NCBI RefSeq assembly: GCF_007066085.1 | Contig: NZ_CP041405.1 | Span: 2,666,001 to 2,730,000 of the forward strand | DNA length: 64,000 bases | Direction: 5' to 3' | From: Paenibacillus thiaminolyticus | GTDB taxonomy: Bacteria; Bacillota; Bacilli; Paenibacillales; Paenibacillaceae | Shown here: positions 8,476 through 16,153 of the stretch, one piece after another | Layout of the letters: every line of letters begins with the position of its first letter | Position numbering within the stretch: the stretch's first letter is position 1 | Translations under genes and position numbers: made by a program | The notes under the pieces: model-generated | What the model was told of the DNA's origin: nothing | The model's input: the letters and a program-made list of their open reading frames with translations, nothing else | Database searches by the model: none

Positions 8476-9585
8476 TTACGCGGCCTCCTGCTGCCCTTCG
8501 TTCGGTTCCGGCGCCATTTTCTTCGCCAAATATACGGCTACGAAAATGGCTGTAATGCCGCCTACCAGCTTCCCGACGATCATCGGGAAGATCATGTCCT
8601 TAGCGACCCCCGCCGTAAAGCCGAGGTGATCGCCGAATACGAATGCCGCGGACACGGCAAAGGCCACGTTGATAACCTTGCCCCGGGCATCCATGTCCTT
8701 CATCATCCCGAACATCGGGATGACGTTGGCGAGCGTGGCGACCATGCCTGCCGCCGCAATCTCGTTCATGCCGAGCATCTTGCCCAGCTTCATCAGCGGC
8801 TTGTTGAACACCTTCGTGATAACAAAGACCATCGCGAAGGCGCCCGCCAATACAATGGAAATGTCGCCGACAATCTTGATTCCTTCCTCAATCGGCGCGA
8901 GTCCGGGAATAATCGTGATGTCTGTCAACTGCTGCGTAATGCCAGCTGCGAGTCCCAGCGTCGCGACGATAACAATGAACTGTCCGAAGATGGTGAAGCC
9001 TTTGATCATGCCTTGCGGGAACTTCCACAAGCCAAGCACGATAAGCAGGGCGAACAGCAGAATCGGCACCAGGTTGGACAAAATCATCGTAATCGAAAAA
9101 CCTGCCGCCAATCCCCCGATTAAGCAACCGATCGGGATCGTGACGATGCCGGCCAATACGCCGGTAGCCAAATATTTGTGGTCTTCCTTCTTAATGATGC
9201 CAAGCGCAACCGGGATGATGAATACGATAGTCGGCCCCAGCATGGCGCCAAGAATCGTACCGGCGAACAAGCCGGCTTCCGGAGTCTTCGCCAATTCCTG
9301 CGCCAATGAAAATCCGCCCATGTCATTGGCCAGCAGCGTGGTCGCGAACATCGCGGGGTCTGCTCCCAGCGCGCTGTACAACGGGACGACAATCGGACTT
9401 AACAGCTTGGCCAGCACGGGAGACAGCGAGATGATCCCGACCATCGCCAGTGTGAGCGAGCCCATGGCCATGAGTCCTTCATCGAATTGATGGCCAAGCC
9501 CGAATTTGTAACCGATGCACTTGTCGATGGCGCCGAGAATCATGAAAATAACCATGCCGTAAATGATGATTTCGTTAATCTCCAC
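8476..9585 (-). CDS. eutH: EutH, ethanolamine permease
   Basis: A 369-residue integral membrane protein with about ten hydrophobic segments and no cleaved signal. The start (EINEIIIYGMVIFMILGAID), LLANDMGGFSLAQEL and VFGDHLGFTAGVAKDM are signatures of EutH, which moves ethanolamine across the membrane at low pH or low supply. It is the last gene of the eutA operon, 120 bp after the pduT-like gene, and is closed by a strong terminator. Its ATG follows GGAGGAGCACGTTCG. Confidence 0.95.
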   Translation of the reverse strand: MEINEIIIYGMVIFMILGAIDKCIGYKFGLGHQFDEGLMAMGSLTLAMVGIISLSPVLAKLLSPIVVPLYSALGADPAMFATTLLANDMGGFSLAQELAKTPEAGLFAGTILGAMLGPTIVFIIPVALGIIKKEDHKYLATGVLAGIVTIPIGCLIGGLAAGFSITMILSNLVPILLFALLIVLGLWKFPQGMIKGFTIFGQFIVIVATLGLAAGITQQLTDITIIPGLAPIEEGIKIVGDISIVLAGAFAMVFVITKVFNKPLMKLGKMLGMNEIAAAGMVATLANVIPMFGMMKDMDARGKVINVAFAVSAAFVFGDHLGFTAGVAKDMIFPMIVGKLVGGITAIFVAVYLAKKMAPEPNEGQQEAA

Positions 9586-9649
9586 GAACGTGCTCCTCCA
9601 TTCTTAGTATGCGTGTTGAATTGCGTGTTAGCGTTCGTATCGAACGGTA

Positions 9650-9717
9650 TATCGGAAATGTTCAAAAAGGCGGTATTTACGTCAAAAGCCGGCTTTTTGA
9701 ACTGCCTATCGGAAATG
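9650..9717. repeat. Hairpin element flanked by 11-bp direct repeats
   Basis: TATCGGAAATG occurs at 9650-9660 and 9707-9717. Between them lies 46 bp whose ends are inverted repeats (TTCAAAAAG at 9661 and CTTTTTGAA at 9693). This is the layout of a tiny palindromic insertion with a target duplication. It meets the last codons of the pduT-like gene and supplies its stop codon. Confidence 0.6.
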
Positions 9718-10251
9718 CTGTTTGATTTCCTCGCTCGGGGAACGAAGCACGGTGCAATGAACAATCCGCTTTTCATCCATGGAGGAGGCGATCACCTTCA
9801 TCCCTTGTTCCACGTCGCTCACGCTTCCCGTGAACACGGCGAGGAACTTGCCGCCAATCGCCATGCCGAGGTTCATCCTTTTCACATAAATATCGCACTG
9901 CTTCAAAGCCTCGTTGAACGCATAAATCCCGGAAGAGACCGTTGACGTCTCCATAATTCCGACGGCGTCCACAGGTTCGGAAGAATAGCGCTTCTTCAAG
10001 CCATCCACGAGACCGGGATGAACGCCATGCAGCATAAAATCGCTGATCCGGAATTCACCCGCTTCCGCCTTCGCGGAATCCATCGCCGCCTGTACGTCAG
10101 CAGTATCGCCGCTCATAATGATGAGGAACTTGCCTGGACAGATCGGCTTCAGATGATGCACATCCACGGGTGAGGTCTTCAGCATGCGATCCGCCGTTTC
10201 GTATCCTTTGCTGATGCTGCGAAGCTCTACCACGCCAATCGCGCTACTCAT
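9706..10251 (-). CDS. pduT: PduT-like tandem-BMC shell protein with Fe-S cysteine
   Basis: A 181-residue shell protein with two BMC domains in tandem (about 1-90 and 95-175; AIGVVELRSISKG then AVGIMETSTVSSG). Such proteins form pseudohexameric trimers. The KPICPGKF loop places a Cys at residue 38, the position that in PduT binds a [4Fe-4S] cluster at the trimer axis; this may allow electron transfer across the shell. The start is the ATG at 10251, overlapping the eutN stop by 8 bp; the frame is open further upstream, inside eutN. Its last residues and stop are set by the hairpin element downstream. No PduS-like redox partner is seen here. Confidence 0.85.
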   Translation of the reverse strand: MSSAIGVVELRSISKGYETADRMLKTSPVDVHHLKPICPGKFLIIMSGDTADVQAAMDSAKAEAGEFRISDFMLHGVHPGLVDGLKKRYSSEPVDAVGIMETSTVSSGIYAFNEALKQCDIYVKRMNLGMAIGGKFLAVFTGSVSDVEQGMKVIASSMDEKRIVHCTVLRSPSEEIKQHFR

Positions 10252-10522
10252 GGCGGGCCACCTCGATCGAATCGACGATGCCCACGATGACTGCGTCAAC
10301 GGGCACATCCGCAGTGGCTAGCGATGCCCGGGCAGCGCTTCCCGTCGTGACGAGCACCGTGTCGCCGATGCCTGCTCCCGCGTTGTCCGCGGCGACAAAT
10401 GGATCGCGCTGAACCGGCGCGCCGTCCACCGATAACGGCTTAACCACCAGAAAAGTCAGTCCGTTCAGCTTATTGTCTTTACGGGTAGCCCACAGGCTGC
10501 CCGCCACTTTTCCCACGATCAT
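10244..10522 (-). CDS. eutN: EutN, pentameric vertex protein
   Basis: A 92-residue EutN/CcmL-family protein that forms pentamers capping the vertices of the shell. It starts MIVGKVAGSLWATRKDNKLNG, ending that block with the family LxFLVV strand, and has AGIGDTVLVTTGSAAR near residue 57 and VDAVIVGIVD at the end. The start is the ATG at 10522 behind GGGCGAGGTGAACCT. It lies 16 bp after the TIGR02536-like gene and overlaps the next shell gene by 8 bp. Confidence 0.93.
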   Translation of the reverse strand: MIVGKVAGSLWATRKDNKLNGLTFLVVKPLSVDGAPVQRDPFVAADNAGAGIGDTVLVTTGSAARASLATADVPVDAVIVGIVDSIEVARHE

Positions 10523-10538
10523 AGGTTCACCTCGCCCG

Positions 10539-11240
10539 TTATCTTCTGTGCACCCGCATCTGCTGCGTGCGCATGTAATCCTGCGCCAACGGCGTAATAA
10601 TCGCGTGCCGATCAATTACGATTTCTGTCCGGTTTTGGAGACGGCATTTTTTGAGCTCGGCTTCGGTAATGACTTTGCCGTGCAGAGATTCCAGCTGGGA
10701 AGGCGCATCAGAATCCGCATACGCCGCTCCGCGGTCAGCTTGGGGCACAATCGCCGCCCCTCCGTCTTCCAGGCAAGCCAGCGGCAGCTCCGTCTGCTTC
10801 ACCACATGGATACCATAACTGCGCAGCTTGTCCACCATGCCGTCGTACAGCTTGTACAGCAGGACAGGCGCTGTCGGCTTGTATTTCCGGTAAGCCAGCC
10901 CGTCCTCCAGCAAGACAACCTTCCTTCCCTTCAACAGCAGCGTCAGCACGAATCGCTCGCGCGGGCCTGCGCTAATGCCATTGGCCAGGTTGGACAACAG
11001 CTGGATGCATGTCTTCGGAATGAGGAGCAAATCGCAGTCTCGGAGCGACTCGTCGTAATAACACACGTCATAATGCGGCTGGAGGACGCTCTCCAATGCC
11101 GGAGCCGGCTCCGCAGCCAGCAGGACCGCTTGCTTCTTGGATGCGATCGGCTCGGCTTCGCTGGCCTGCCGCAGCCTTTTCAATACTTCGGCCGCGACCG
11201 CTTCAATCAGTGCCGCCCGATCCGGAGCTTCCATGTTCAT
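10539..11240 (-). CDS. Ethanolamine utilization protein of TIGR02536 type, possible lumen cargo
   Basis: A 233-residue protein found beside pduL and eutN in Firmicutes eut loci (family recalled as TIGR02536). Residues 8-24 (RAALIEAVAAEVLKRL) form an amphipathic helix like the encapsulation peptides of PduL and EutC, followed by an Ala/Glu-rich linker. The body looks flavoprotein-like, with LLLIPKTCIQLLSNLANGIS and a KVVLLEDGLAYRKY strand-loop. The C-terminal domain (HGKVITEAELKKC and the DRHAIITPLAQDY motif) resembles the EutT/EutQ N-terminal segment. Biochemical function is unknown. Start ATG 11240 behind AGGAGTG. Confidence 0.75.
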   Translation of the reverse strand: MNMEAPDRAALIEAVAAEVLKRLRQASEAEPIASKKQAVLLAAEPAPALESVLQPHYDVCYYDESLRDCDLLLIPKTCIQLLSNLANGISAGPRERFVLTLLLKGRKVVLLEDGLAYRKYKPTAPVLLYKLYDGMVDKLRSYGIHVVKQTELPLACLEDGGAAIVPQADRGAAYADSDAPSQLESLHGKVITEAELKKCRLQNRTEIVIDRHAIITPLAQDYMRTQQMRVHRR

Positions 11241-11264
11241 AATTTCACACTCCTAGACCTAGTC

Positions 11265-11903
11265 CTAGTTGGTCTTTTTCACAATCTTGCCCTTCGTGCC
11301 TTTCACAAAGCCGCAAGCATTCGCCTCGTCATAGTCGATGTGCATGTACGTTTCATAATTCGGGCTCACCCGCACCAGCACGTCATCGAAGATGAGCGGA
11401 CGCTTGCCGTACACTTTCACCTGCACGATTTCGCCGTTCTCCACGTTGTATGTGGCGGCGTCTTCCGCCTTCACGTGAATATGGCGCTGCGCGGCAATCA
11501 AGCCTCGCTCCAGCCGGATCATATTGCTGCCCGAAGCGATGACGATGCCCGGAGTTCCCTCCAGCTTGCCGCTCTCTCTGACGGGAACAGAGATGCCAAG
11601 CACGACGGCATCCGTCTGCGAGACCTCGACCTGCGATTCCTTGCGTTCCGGGCCGAGCACGACGACGTTATGCAGGGCGCCCTTCGGCCCGATCAGCGTA
11701 ACGCGCTCTTTGCAAGCGTATTGTCCGGGCTGAGACAGATCCTTCGCCTTCGTCAGTTGATAGCCTGGGCCGAACAGCGCATCAATCGCTTCCCGGTTCA
11801 AGTGCACATGCTTGCCGGATGCTTCGATTTCGATGCAGGCTTCATCCCGCACCCGCTTGACCACTTCATTCACGATGCTTTCTACCAGTTGATTATCCAC
11901 CAT
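11265..11903 (-). CDS. pduL: PduL-type phosphotransacylase (EutD role)
   Basis: A 212-residue phosphate acetyltransferase of the PduL fold. It turns acetyl-CoA from EutE into acetyl phosphate, recycling CoA inside the compartment. Zinc-binding histidines are visible in SGKHVHL and AAQRHIHV, with the C-terminal MHIDYDEANACGF motif. Residues 3-18 (DNQLVESIVNEVVKRV) look like an encapsulation peptide. The ATG at 11903 is preferred over a GTG six bases upstream because GAGGTGAG sits just before it. It follows eutT by 7 bp. No acetate kinase lies in this window. Confidence 0.92.
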   Translation of the reverse strand: MVDNQLVESIVNEVVKRVRDEACIEIEASGKHVHLNREAIDALFGPGYQLTKAKDLSQPGQYACKERVTLIGPKGALHNVVVLGPERKESQVEVSQTDAVVLGISVPVRESGKLEGTPGIVIASGSNMIRLERGLIAAQRHIHVKAEDAATYNVENGEIVQVKVYGKRPLIFDDVLVRVSPNYETYMHIDYDEANACGFVKGTKGKIVKKTN

Positions 11904-11910
11904 TCTCACC

Positions 11911-12708
11911 TCAAGAATTGTACTGTCCTACGCGGATTCGGAACATGATGATCCAGAACAATGAAGACAGCCGGTTCAGCGTCCGAATGATGTCTTCGCG
12001 CTCGGCGCCTCCGTGCTCCGTTTTGAAGGCTTGGTAAGCCAGCAGCTCCGTCTCCCTCGTCAATGTGCGCAACGCATTTATAACAACAACCGCTTCGCCC
12101 ATATCATAGCTGGGTTGAAAATGTTCCAATCCAAAGTATTTCTTGGGAAAATGGGACTGCTCGCGCAATTCCTTCGGTGTCATCCCAAGCAAATGAAATT
12201 CCTCTATGCTTTCGTTCAACACTTCACAGCGCACGATTTTTCGCACGAACTGTAAAATTTCTTCCAAATCGTCGACCAGCTTGGTCATGTTCAGCTTAAA
12301 GCAGCTGATTTGCGCTTCTAAAATTTTGGTTTCCAATGAATCCAGCTTGCCGCGGAATAAAATCCGGGGATGATCTTTAAAAACAAGCATATTGCCATAT
12401 AAATGGGTCATATGCTCGGGCTTCGTCTCCAGAAAACCGCCGTACAGCGTACGGAAACGTTTTTTTCCTTCGGCCGGTTCTTGCTTAGTGTCCAAGTTTT
12501 TGGTGATTTGAAGCTTAACTTCCTTCTTGGGCGCCGGGCTGTCTGCAGCGGGGGCTCCCACATAACGAAGCTCAATCTGATGATCGCTCAAAAAGCTTTT
12601 GGCGGAAGGGGTCAGAATCGCGCCCGTCGGAGCCTCATATACGGCAACCTCTTTCAGATTCTGATTCCGAAAGTGCTTGCGCAGCTCGCTTTCCGTAATC
12701 ACAGCCAT
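11911..12708 (-). CDS. eutT: EutT, corrinoid adenosyltransferase lacking the Cys motif
   Basis: A 265-residue adenosyltransferase that makes adenosylcobalamin for the ammonia-lyase. The N-terminal 50 residues (VITESELRKHF, VYEAPTGAILTPSAKSFL) are the EutT leader; KPEHMTHLYGN, RGKLDSLETKILEAQ and LEEILQFVRKIVRCEV belong to the adenosyltransferase helical domain. The metal motif HX11CCX2C of enterobacterial EutT is absent from the linker at residues 50-90, as in the metal-independent class described for Listeria and other Firmicutes. The ATG at 12708 follows AAAGGATG; the frame extends upstream but without a better site. Confidence 0.9.
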   Translation of the reverse strand: MAVITESELRKHFRNQNLKEVAVYEAPTGAILTPSAKSFLSDHQIELRYVGAPAADSPAPKKEVKLQITKNLDTKQEPAEGKKRFRTLYGGFLETKPEHMTHLYGNMLVFKDHPRILFRGKLDSLETKILEAQISCFKLNMTKLVDDLEEILQFVRKIVRCEVLNESIEEFHLLGMTPKELREQSHFPKKYFGLEHFQPSYDMGEAVVVINALRTLTRETELLAYQAFKTEHGGAEREDIIRTLNRLSSLFWIIMFRIRVGQYNS

Positions 12709-12792
12709 GTTTTCACATCCTTTTATTGCGTGCATCTTTGGTTACACGCGGGCGTCCGCGCCGCTAAGCGATGGGCCGTCAGGCGGGGAGGC

Positions 12793-12814
12793 AGATACGG
12801 CAGAAGCCGCATCT
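12793..12814 (-). other. Intercistronic hairpin between eutM and eutT
   Basis: AGATaCGGC and GCCGcATCT form a stem with an AGAA loop, inside the 146 bp eutM-eutT gap. There is no T-tract. It may stabilise the 3' end of the abundant eutM message. Confidence 0.35.
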
Positions 12815-12854
12815 CCGCTCCCTCTTCCCCTTCAGGCTTGTCCGGAATCGGTTA

Positions 12855-13142
12855 TTATTCCGCTTTTGTCTTAGGAAGGATGGCATCCACTTCCGTGTGT
12901 GGTCTTGGGATAACGTGAACGGACAGCAATTCGCCCACGCGCTCCGCTGCAGCCGCGCCTGCGTCGGTTGCCGCTTTGACTGCACCTACGTCCCCGCGAA
13001 CCATGACGGTTACGAGACCTGCGCCGATTTGCTCTTTGCCGATCAAAGTAACGTTAGCTGCTTTGACCATTGCGTCTGCTGCTTCGATTGCGCCTACCAG
13101 ACCTTTAGTTTCTACCATTCCCAATGCGTTTGCGTTTGCCAT
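12855..13142 (-). CDS. eutM: EutM, major hexameric shell protein
   Basis: A 95-residue single BMC-domain protein, the main facet hexamer of the ethanolamine compartment. [23 protein letters not shown] at the start is the family signature; [20 protein letters not shown] and a [10 protein letters not shown]-terminal strand complete the fold. The ATG follows TTAGGAGGAATTTAATC, one of the strongest ribosome sites in the operon, as expected for an abundant protein. Gaps of 135 and 146 bp on either side set it apart in the operon. Confidence 0.96.
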   Translation of the reverse strand: MANANALGMVETKGLVGAIEAADAMVKAANVTLIGKEQIGAGLVTVMVRGDVGAVKAATDAGAAAAERVGELLSVHVIPRPHTEVDAILPKTKAE

Positions 13143-13255
13143 GATTAAATTCCTCCTAATGAGTTGTATGGTTTATATGAATTGTTGTGAAAAACCAGGT
13201 TAGCTTAAAGATTCGATGCCGAGCTGCTTTCAGTATCACATCGTGATCAAAATCG

Positions 13256-13277
13256 TCTTTTTGAACTACCTCCCGAA
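13256..13277. repeat. Second, partial copy of the TTCAAAAAG unit
   Basis: Just after the eutE stop, the minus-strand GTTCAAAAAGACGATTTTGA resembles GTTCAAAAAGCCGGCTTTTGA of the element at 9660-9702. Both are close to the 3' end of a gene. Confidence 0.4.
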
Positions 13278-14747
13278 TTACATTTCTGCCAGGATGCGTT
13301 TGACGATCATATTGATCAACTGCTCTTTGTCGCTCAGATCGATGCTTGCCGCTTCGGTCTGCGCTGCCGGCTTCTCAGCCAGGTCTTCCATTTCTCTAAG
13401 CCCGTAAGCGACGCGACGGATGTTGAGCAGATTGAGCGGGCTGATGTTGTCGGATGTCGAGCTTCCGCCGACCGCGCCGCAGCCGAGCGTAAGCGCCGGT
13501 GCAATCGCCGTCGTAGCGCCGATGCCGCCGAGTGTTCCCGGCGTATTGACCAGCAAGCGGGATACCGGCTTCTTCAGAGCGAACTCCCGGACAATCTCTT
13601 CATTCTCGGAATGAATAACCATCGTATGTCCGGCGCCTTCCCCGTTCAAAATCTCGATGCAGCGCTCGCACGCCGCTTCCCAGCTGTCTTCCGTGTAGAA
13701 CGCCAGGATTGGAGCCAGCTTCTCGCGCGAATACGGAACGTTGCGGCCGACGCGGGTCTCTTCGGCAATCAGCACGCGCGTGCCCGCCGGAATATTCAGG
13801 TTCGCCAGCTTCGCGATATGCTCTACGCTGCGGCCGACGATTTGCGGGTTCATCGTGCCATTGGCCCGCATAATGAATTTGCCAAGCTGTGCGCCTTCCT
13901 CTGCGGAGAGGAAATACGCGCCCTGCTTCTTGAATTCAGCGATAACCGCATCCTTGCTGCAGGCTTCGACGACGACGGATTGCTCCGAGGCGCAAATGGT
14001 GCCGTTGTCGAATGTCTTGGAATCCATGATGCGCTTGACCGCAAGCGAAATGTTCGCGCTCTTCTCGATAAAGGCAGGGCCGTTGCCCGGGCCGACGCCG
14101 ATGGCCGGCGTGCCGGACGAGTAAGCTGCTTTGACCATAGCGGTTCCGCCGGTAGCGAGAATCAAGGCGACATCGTCATGCTTCATCAATTGATCGGTTC
14201 CTTGAATCGTCGGAACCGTCATGGCCGCAATCGCGCCCTCTGGACAGCCTGCCTGCATGGCAGCCTCGCTAATAATCTTCACCGTCTCCAGAATGCACTT
14301 CAGCGCATTCGGATGCGGGGAGAAGACGATGCTGTTCCCGGCTTTAAGCGCAATGAGCGCTTTGTAGATTACGGTCGATGTCGGGTTGGTGGATGGAATC
14401 AGGCCGGCAATAACGCCGACAGGCACGGCCACCTCCATCACCTTATGCGCTTTGTCCTCTTTCAGGACGCCAACCGTCTTCATATCCTTAATCGAATCAT
14501 ATACTTGCTTCGAAGCGAATGCGTTCTTGATGATTTTGTCCTGCCAACGTCCGAAGCCTGTTTCTTCATTGGCCATCTTCGCCAGCTTCTCACGGTTCTG
14601 ATAGCCGGCATCGGCGATCGCTTTGACAATCGCGTCGATCTGCTCCTGCGACATCGTGGCCAGTTGGGCTTGCGCCTCTTTGGCCTTTTTAATCAGATTC
14701 CGGACTTCTTGAATGGATCTCAGATCCTTATCCAATGTTTCCATCAA
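13278..14747 (-). CDS. eutE: EutE, CoA-acylating acetaldehyde dehydrogenase with C-terminal targeting helix
   Basis: A 489-residue acylating aldehyde dehydrogenase that converts acetaldehyde, CoA and NAD+ to acetyl-CoA and NADH. Catalytic Cys252 lies in FDNGTICASEQ; IPSTNPTSTVIYKAL and GVGPGNGPAFI are the cofactor and loop motifs. After the core ends near residue 455, a linker rich in Ala/Glu/Thr leads to a final amphipathic helix (DKEQLINMIVKRILAEM), which looks like an encapsulation peptide placed at the C-terminus. The start is ATG 14747; the ATG three bases later is equally possible. It follows the tailed BMC gene by 27 bp. Confidence 0.95.
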   Translation of the reverse strand: MMETLDKDLRSIQEVRNLIKKAKEAQAQLATMSQEQIDAIVKAIADAGYQNREKLAKMANEETGFGRWQDKIIKNAFASKQVYDSIKDMKTVGVLKEDKAHKVMEVAVPVGVIAGLIPSTNPTSTVIYKALIALKAGNSIVFSPHPNALKCILETVKIISEAAMQAGCPEGAIAAMTVPTIQGTDQLMKHDDVALILATGGTAMVKAAYSSGTPAIGVGPGNGPAFIEKSANISLAVKRIMDSKTFDNGTICASEQSVVVEACSKDAVIAEFKKQGAYFLSAEEGAQLGKFIMRANGTMNPQIVGRSVEHIAKLANLNIPAGTRVLIAEETRVGRNVPYSREKLAPILAFYTEDSWEAACERCIEILNGEGAGHTMVIHSENEEIVREFALKKPVSRLLVNTPGTLGGIGATTAIAPALTLGCGAVGGSSTSDNISPLNLLNIRRVAYGLREMEDLAEKPAAQTEAASIDLSDKEQLINMIVKRILAEM

Positions 14748-14774
14748 TACTCCTTCTCTCTGTTACTTTTTTTG

Positions 14775-15449
14775 TTACGAGGTAGCTTTTTTCGTTTTCT
14801 TCGCTCGTTTCGCTGCCGGCGTGACGGCCGGCTCTGTGCGCGGTGTCTGTGCCTCGCTGCGGCTTGCCTGCGCGCTTGCCTTCGTATCAGCCGGCGCAGT
14901 AACTTCGGCCTTGGCGGCAGGCGCAGACACGCTTCCGGTCCGGCCGGAATCCGGTTGGACCGCGGCTTCCGCCTTACTTGCCGCGGCGGCCTCCCCTGCT
15001 GGCGCTGCGGCGGTCACCTTAGCCTCATCCGCAGCCGCTTCCGGCGCGGGAGAAGCTTCCGTTGCTTCCTCAGCGGCTGAAGACGCCGCCGCGGCTTCCT
15101 CGCCCGCCGGCGCTTCGTCTCCGGAGGGGGCTGCCTCCTCGGCAGCAGCCTGCGGCTTATTGGCGTCGGCGTCAACCGGGCCCGCCACCATGGCGGCCGT
15201 CTCCTCATGGAGACGCGCAATGACATGCCTTGTCAGCAGAACATTCAACTGCTTCGCCGCCTCGGCTCCCGCTTCCACGGCAGCCTGCACGGCGCCGACG
15301 TCGCCGCTCAGCTTGACCGTCACCAATCCGCCCTTGACGATCTCCGCGCCGATGCAGGTGACGCTCGCCGCTTTCAAGGCGGCATCCGCCGCGGCGATGG
15401 CTCCCAGATAGCCTCTGACTTCCACCAACCCTAACGCGCTATGTCTCAT
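14775..15449 (-). CDS. BMC shell protein with long Ala/Glu-rich tail and lysine-rich end
   Basis: A 224-residue protein. Residues 1-85 are a single BMC domain (ALGLVEVRGYLGAIAAADAAL; GGLVTVKLSGDVGAV) close to EutM/PduA. Residues 86-210 are a low-complexity tail very rich in Ala, Glu, Pro and Ser, with acidic repeats such as AAEEAAPSGDEAPAGEE. The last 20 residues turn basic (AAKRAKKTKKATS), like a histone H1 tail. It occupies the place of eutK, whose product has a BMC domain plus a nucleic-acid-binding helix-turn-helix, but no such domain is seen here. The tail could face the lumen or cytosol and bind cargo, RNA or other shells; that is inference. Confidence 0.8.
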   Translation of the reverse strand: MRHSALGLVEVRGYLGAIAAADAALKAASVTCIGAEIVKGGLVTVKLSGDVGAVQAAVEAGAEAAKQLNVLLTRHVIARLHEETAAMVAGPVDADANKPQAAAEEAAPSGDEAPAGEEAAAASSAAEEATEASPAPEAAADEAKVTAAAPAGEAAAASKAEAAVQPDSGRTGSVSAPAAKAEVTAPADTKASAQASRSEAQTPRTEPAVTPAAKRAKKTKKATS

Positions 15450-15460
15450 GGGCCGCTACC

Positions 15461-16114
15461 TTAATAGCTCGCCGGGTTATCGGCGACGAACTGGACAGCG
15501 TCCGCGAACGCGTCGCATGCCGCCTTGCAGGCAGACTGGCTGCCCGTCAGCAAGGCGCCGGCGAAGTTGGTCTCGGAAGGCGGGCCGAAGAAGGCGGCCA
15601 TCGTTACATCGGCGGCCTTCAGCGCCGCATCGATCGCATACATCGCTTCCAGCGGCGGGGCGATGAGATACGCCAGCGCTTCCCCTTCCTTGATGTTGGC
15701 GGTCTGGGACAAATAGCTTCCTGTACGGGAGACGCAATGGGCGAAATACGTGATACTGTCATCCTCATTGGCACTAACGAAATGAGCGCCGGTCTCGATA
15801 TAATCAACGGCAGCGCTCAAGCCGCTGCGCACTTCCTCCGGGCTGGGACCGGCCAATATCCCGATGACCTCGCCCGCCAGCTTCGTCGAAGCATTAGCCG
15901 AACCGGCGTACATGCTTCGCGCATAGACAACATCGACAGCAGCCGCTTTAGTTGCTTCGTCCAGGGCCGTATAGGTGACATCGTCAATGTCGGCGGTAAG
16001 GATCCCCAGGCTTTTATGATGCGGCTTCAGCTCCAGCGTGCCAGCCAGATCCGGACTTACGTTGGAAATCAGCTTGACGCCTAACACCTTGGCATGAATC
16101 GGATCGTTTCTCAT
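15461..16114 (-). CDS. eutL: EutL, trimeric tandem-BMC shell protein
   Basis: A 217-residue circularly permuted double-BMC protein that forms trimers with a gated central pore. Family landmarks are the SLGILTADIDDVTYTALDEATK block, ARSMYAGS, GEVIGILAGPSPEEVRSGL, HCVSRTGSYLS, APPLEAMYAIDAALKAADV and the SETNFAGALLTGSQSACKAAC end. It starts at an ATG at 16114 behind AAGGAGGCTCGT and lies 11 bp before the tailed BMC gene. Confidence 0.96.
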   Translation of the reverse strand: MRNDPIHAKVLGVKLISNVSPDLAGTLELKPHHKSLGILTADIDDVTYTALDEATKAAAVDVVYARSMYAGSANASTKLAGEVIGILAGPSPEEVRSGLSAAVDYIETGAHFVSANEDDSITYFAHCVSRTGSYLSQTANIKEGEALAYLIAPPLEAMYAIDAALKAADVTMAAFFGPPSETNFAGALLTGSQSACKAACDAFADAVQFVADNPASY

Positions 16115-16153
16115 ACGAGCCTCCTTGCGATTTTATAATTGCGAGAACTTCCT

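Noticed and set aside
10473..15080. Long open frames antisense to the eut operon (10473-11948 and 13611-15080, over 480 codons each)
   Set aside because: They mirror GC-rich third positions of eutT/pduL and eutE/BMC genes, have no ribosome sites, and give Arg/His/Leu-rich low-complexity products.
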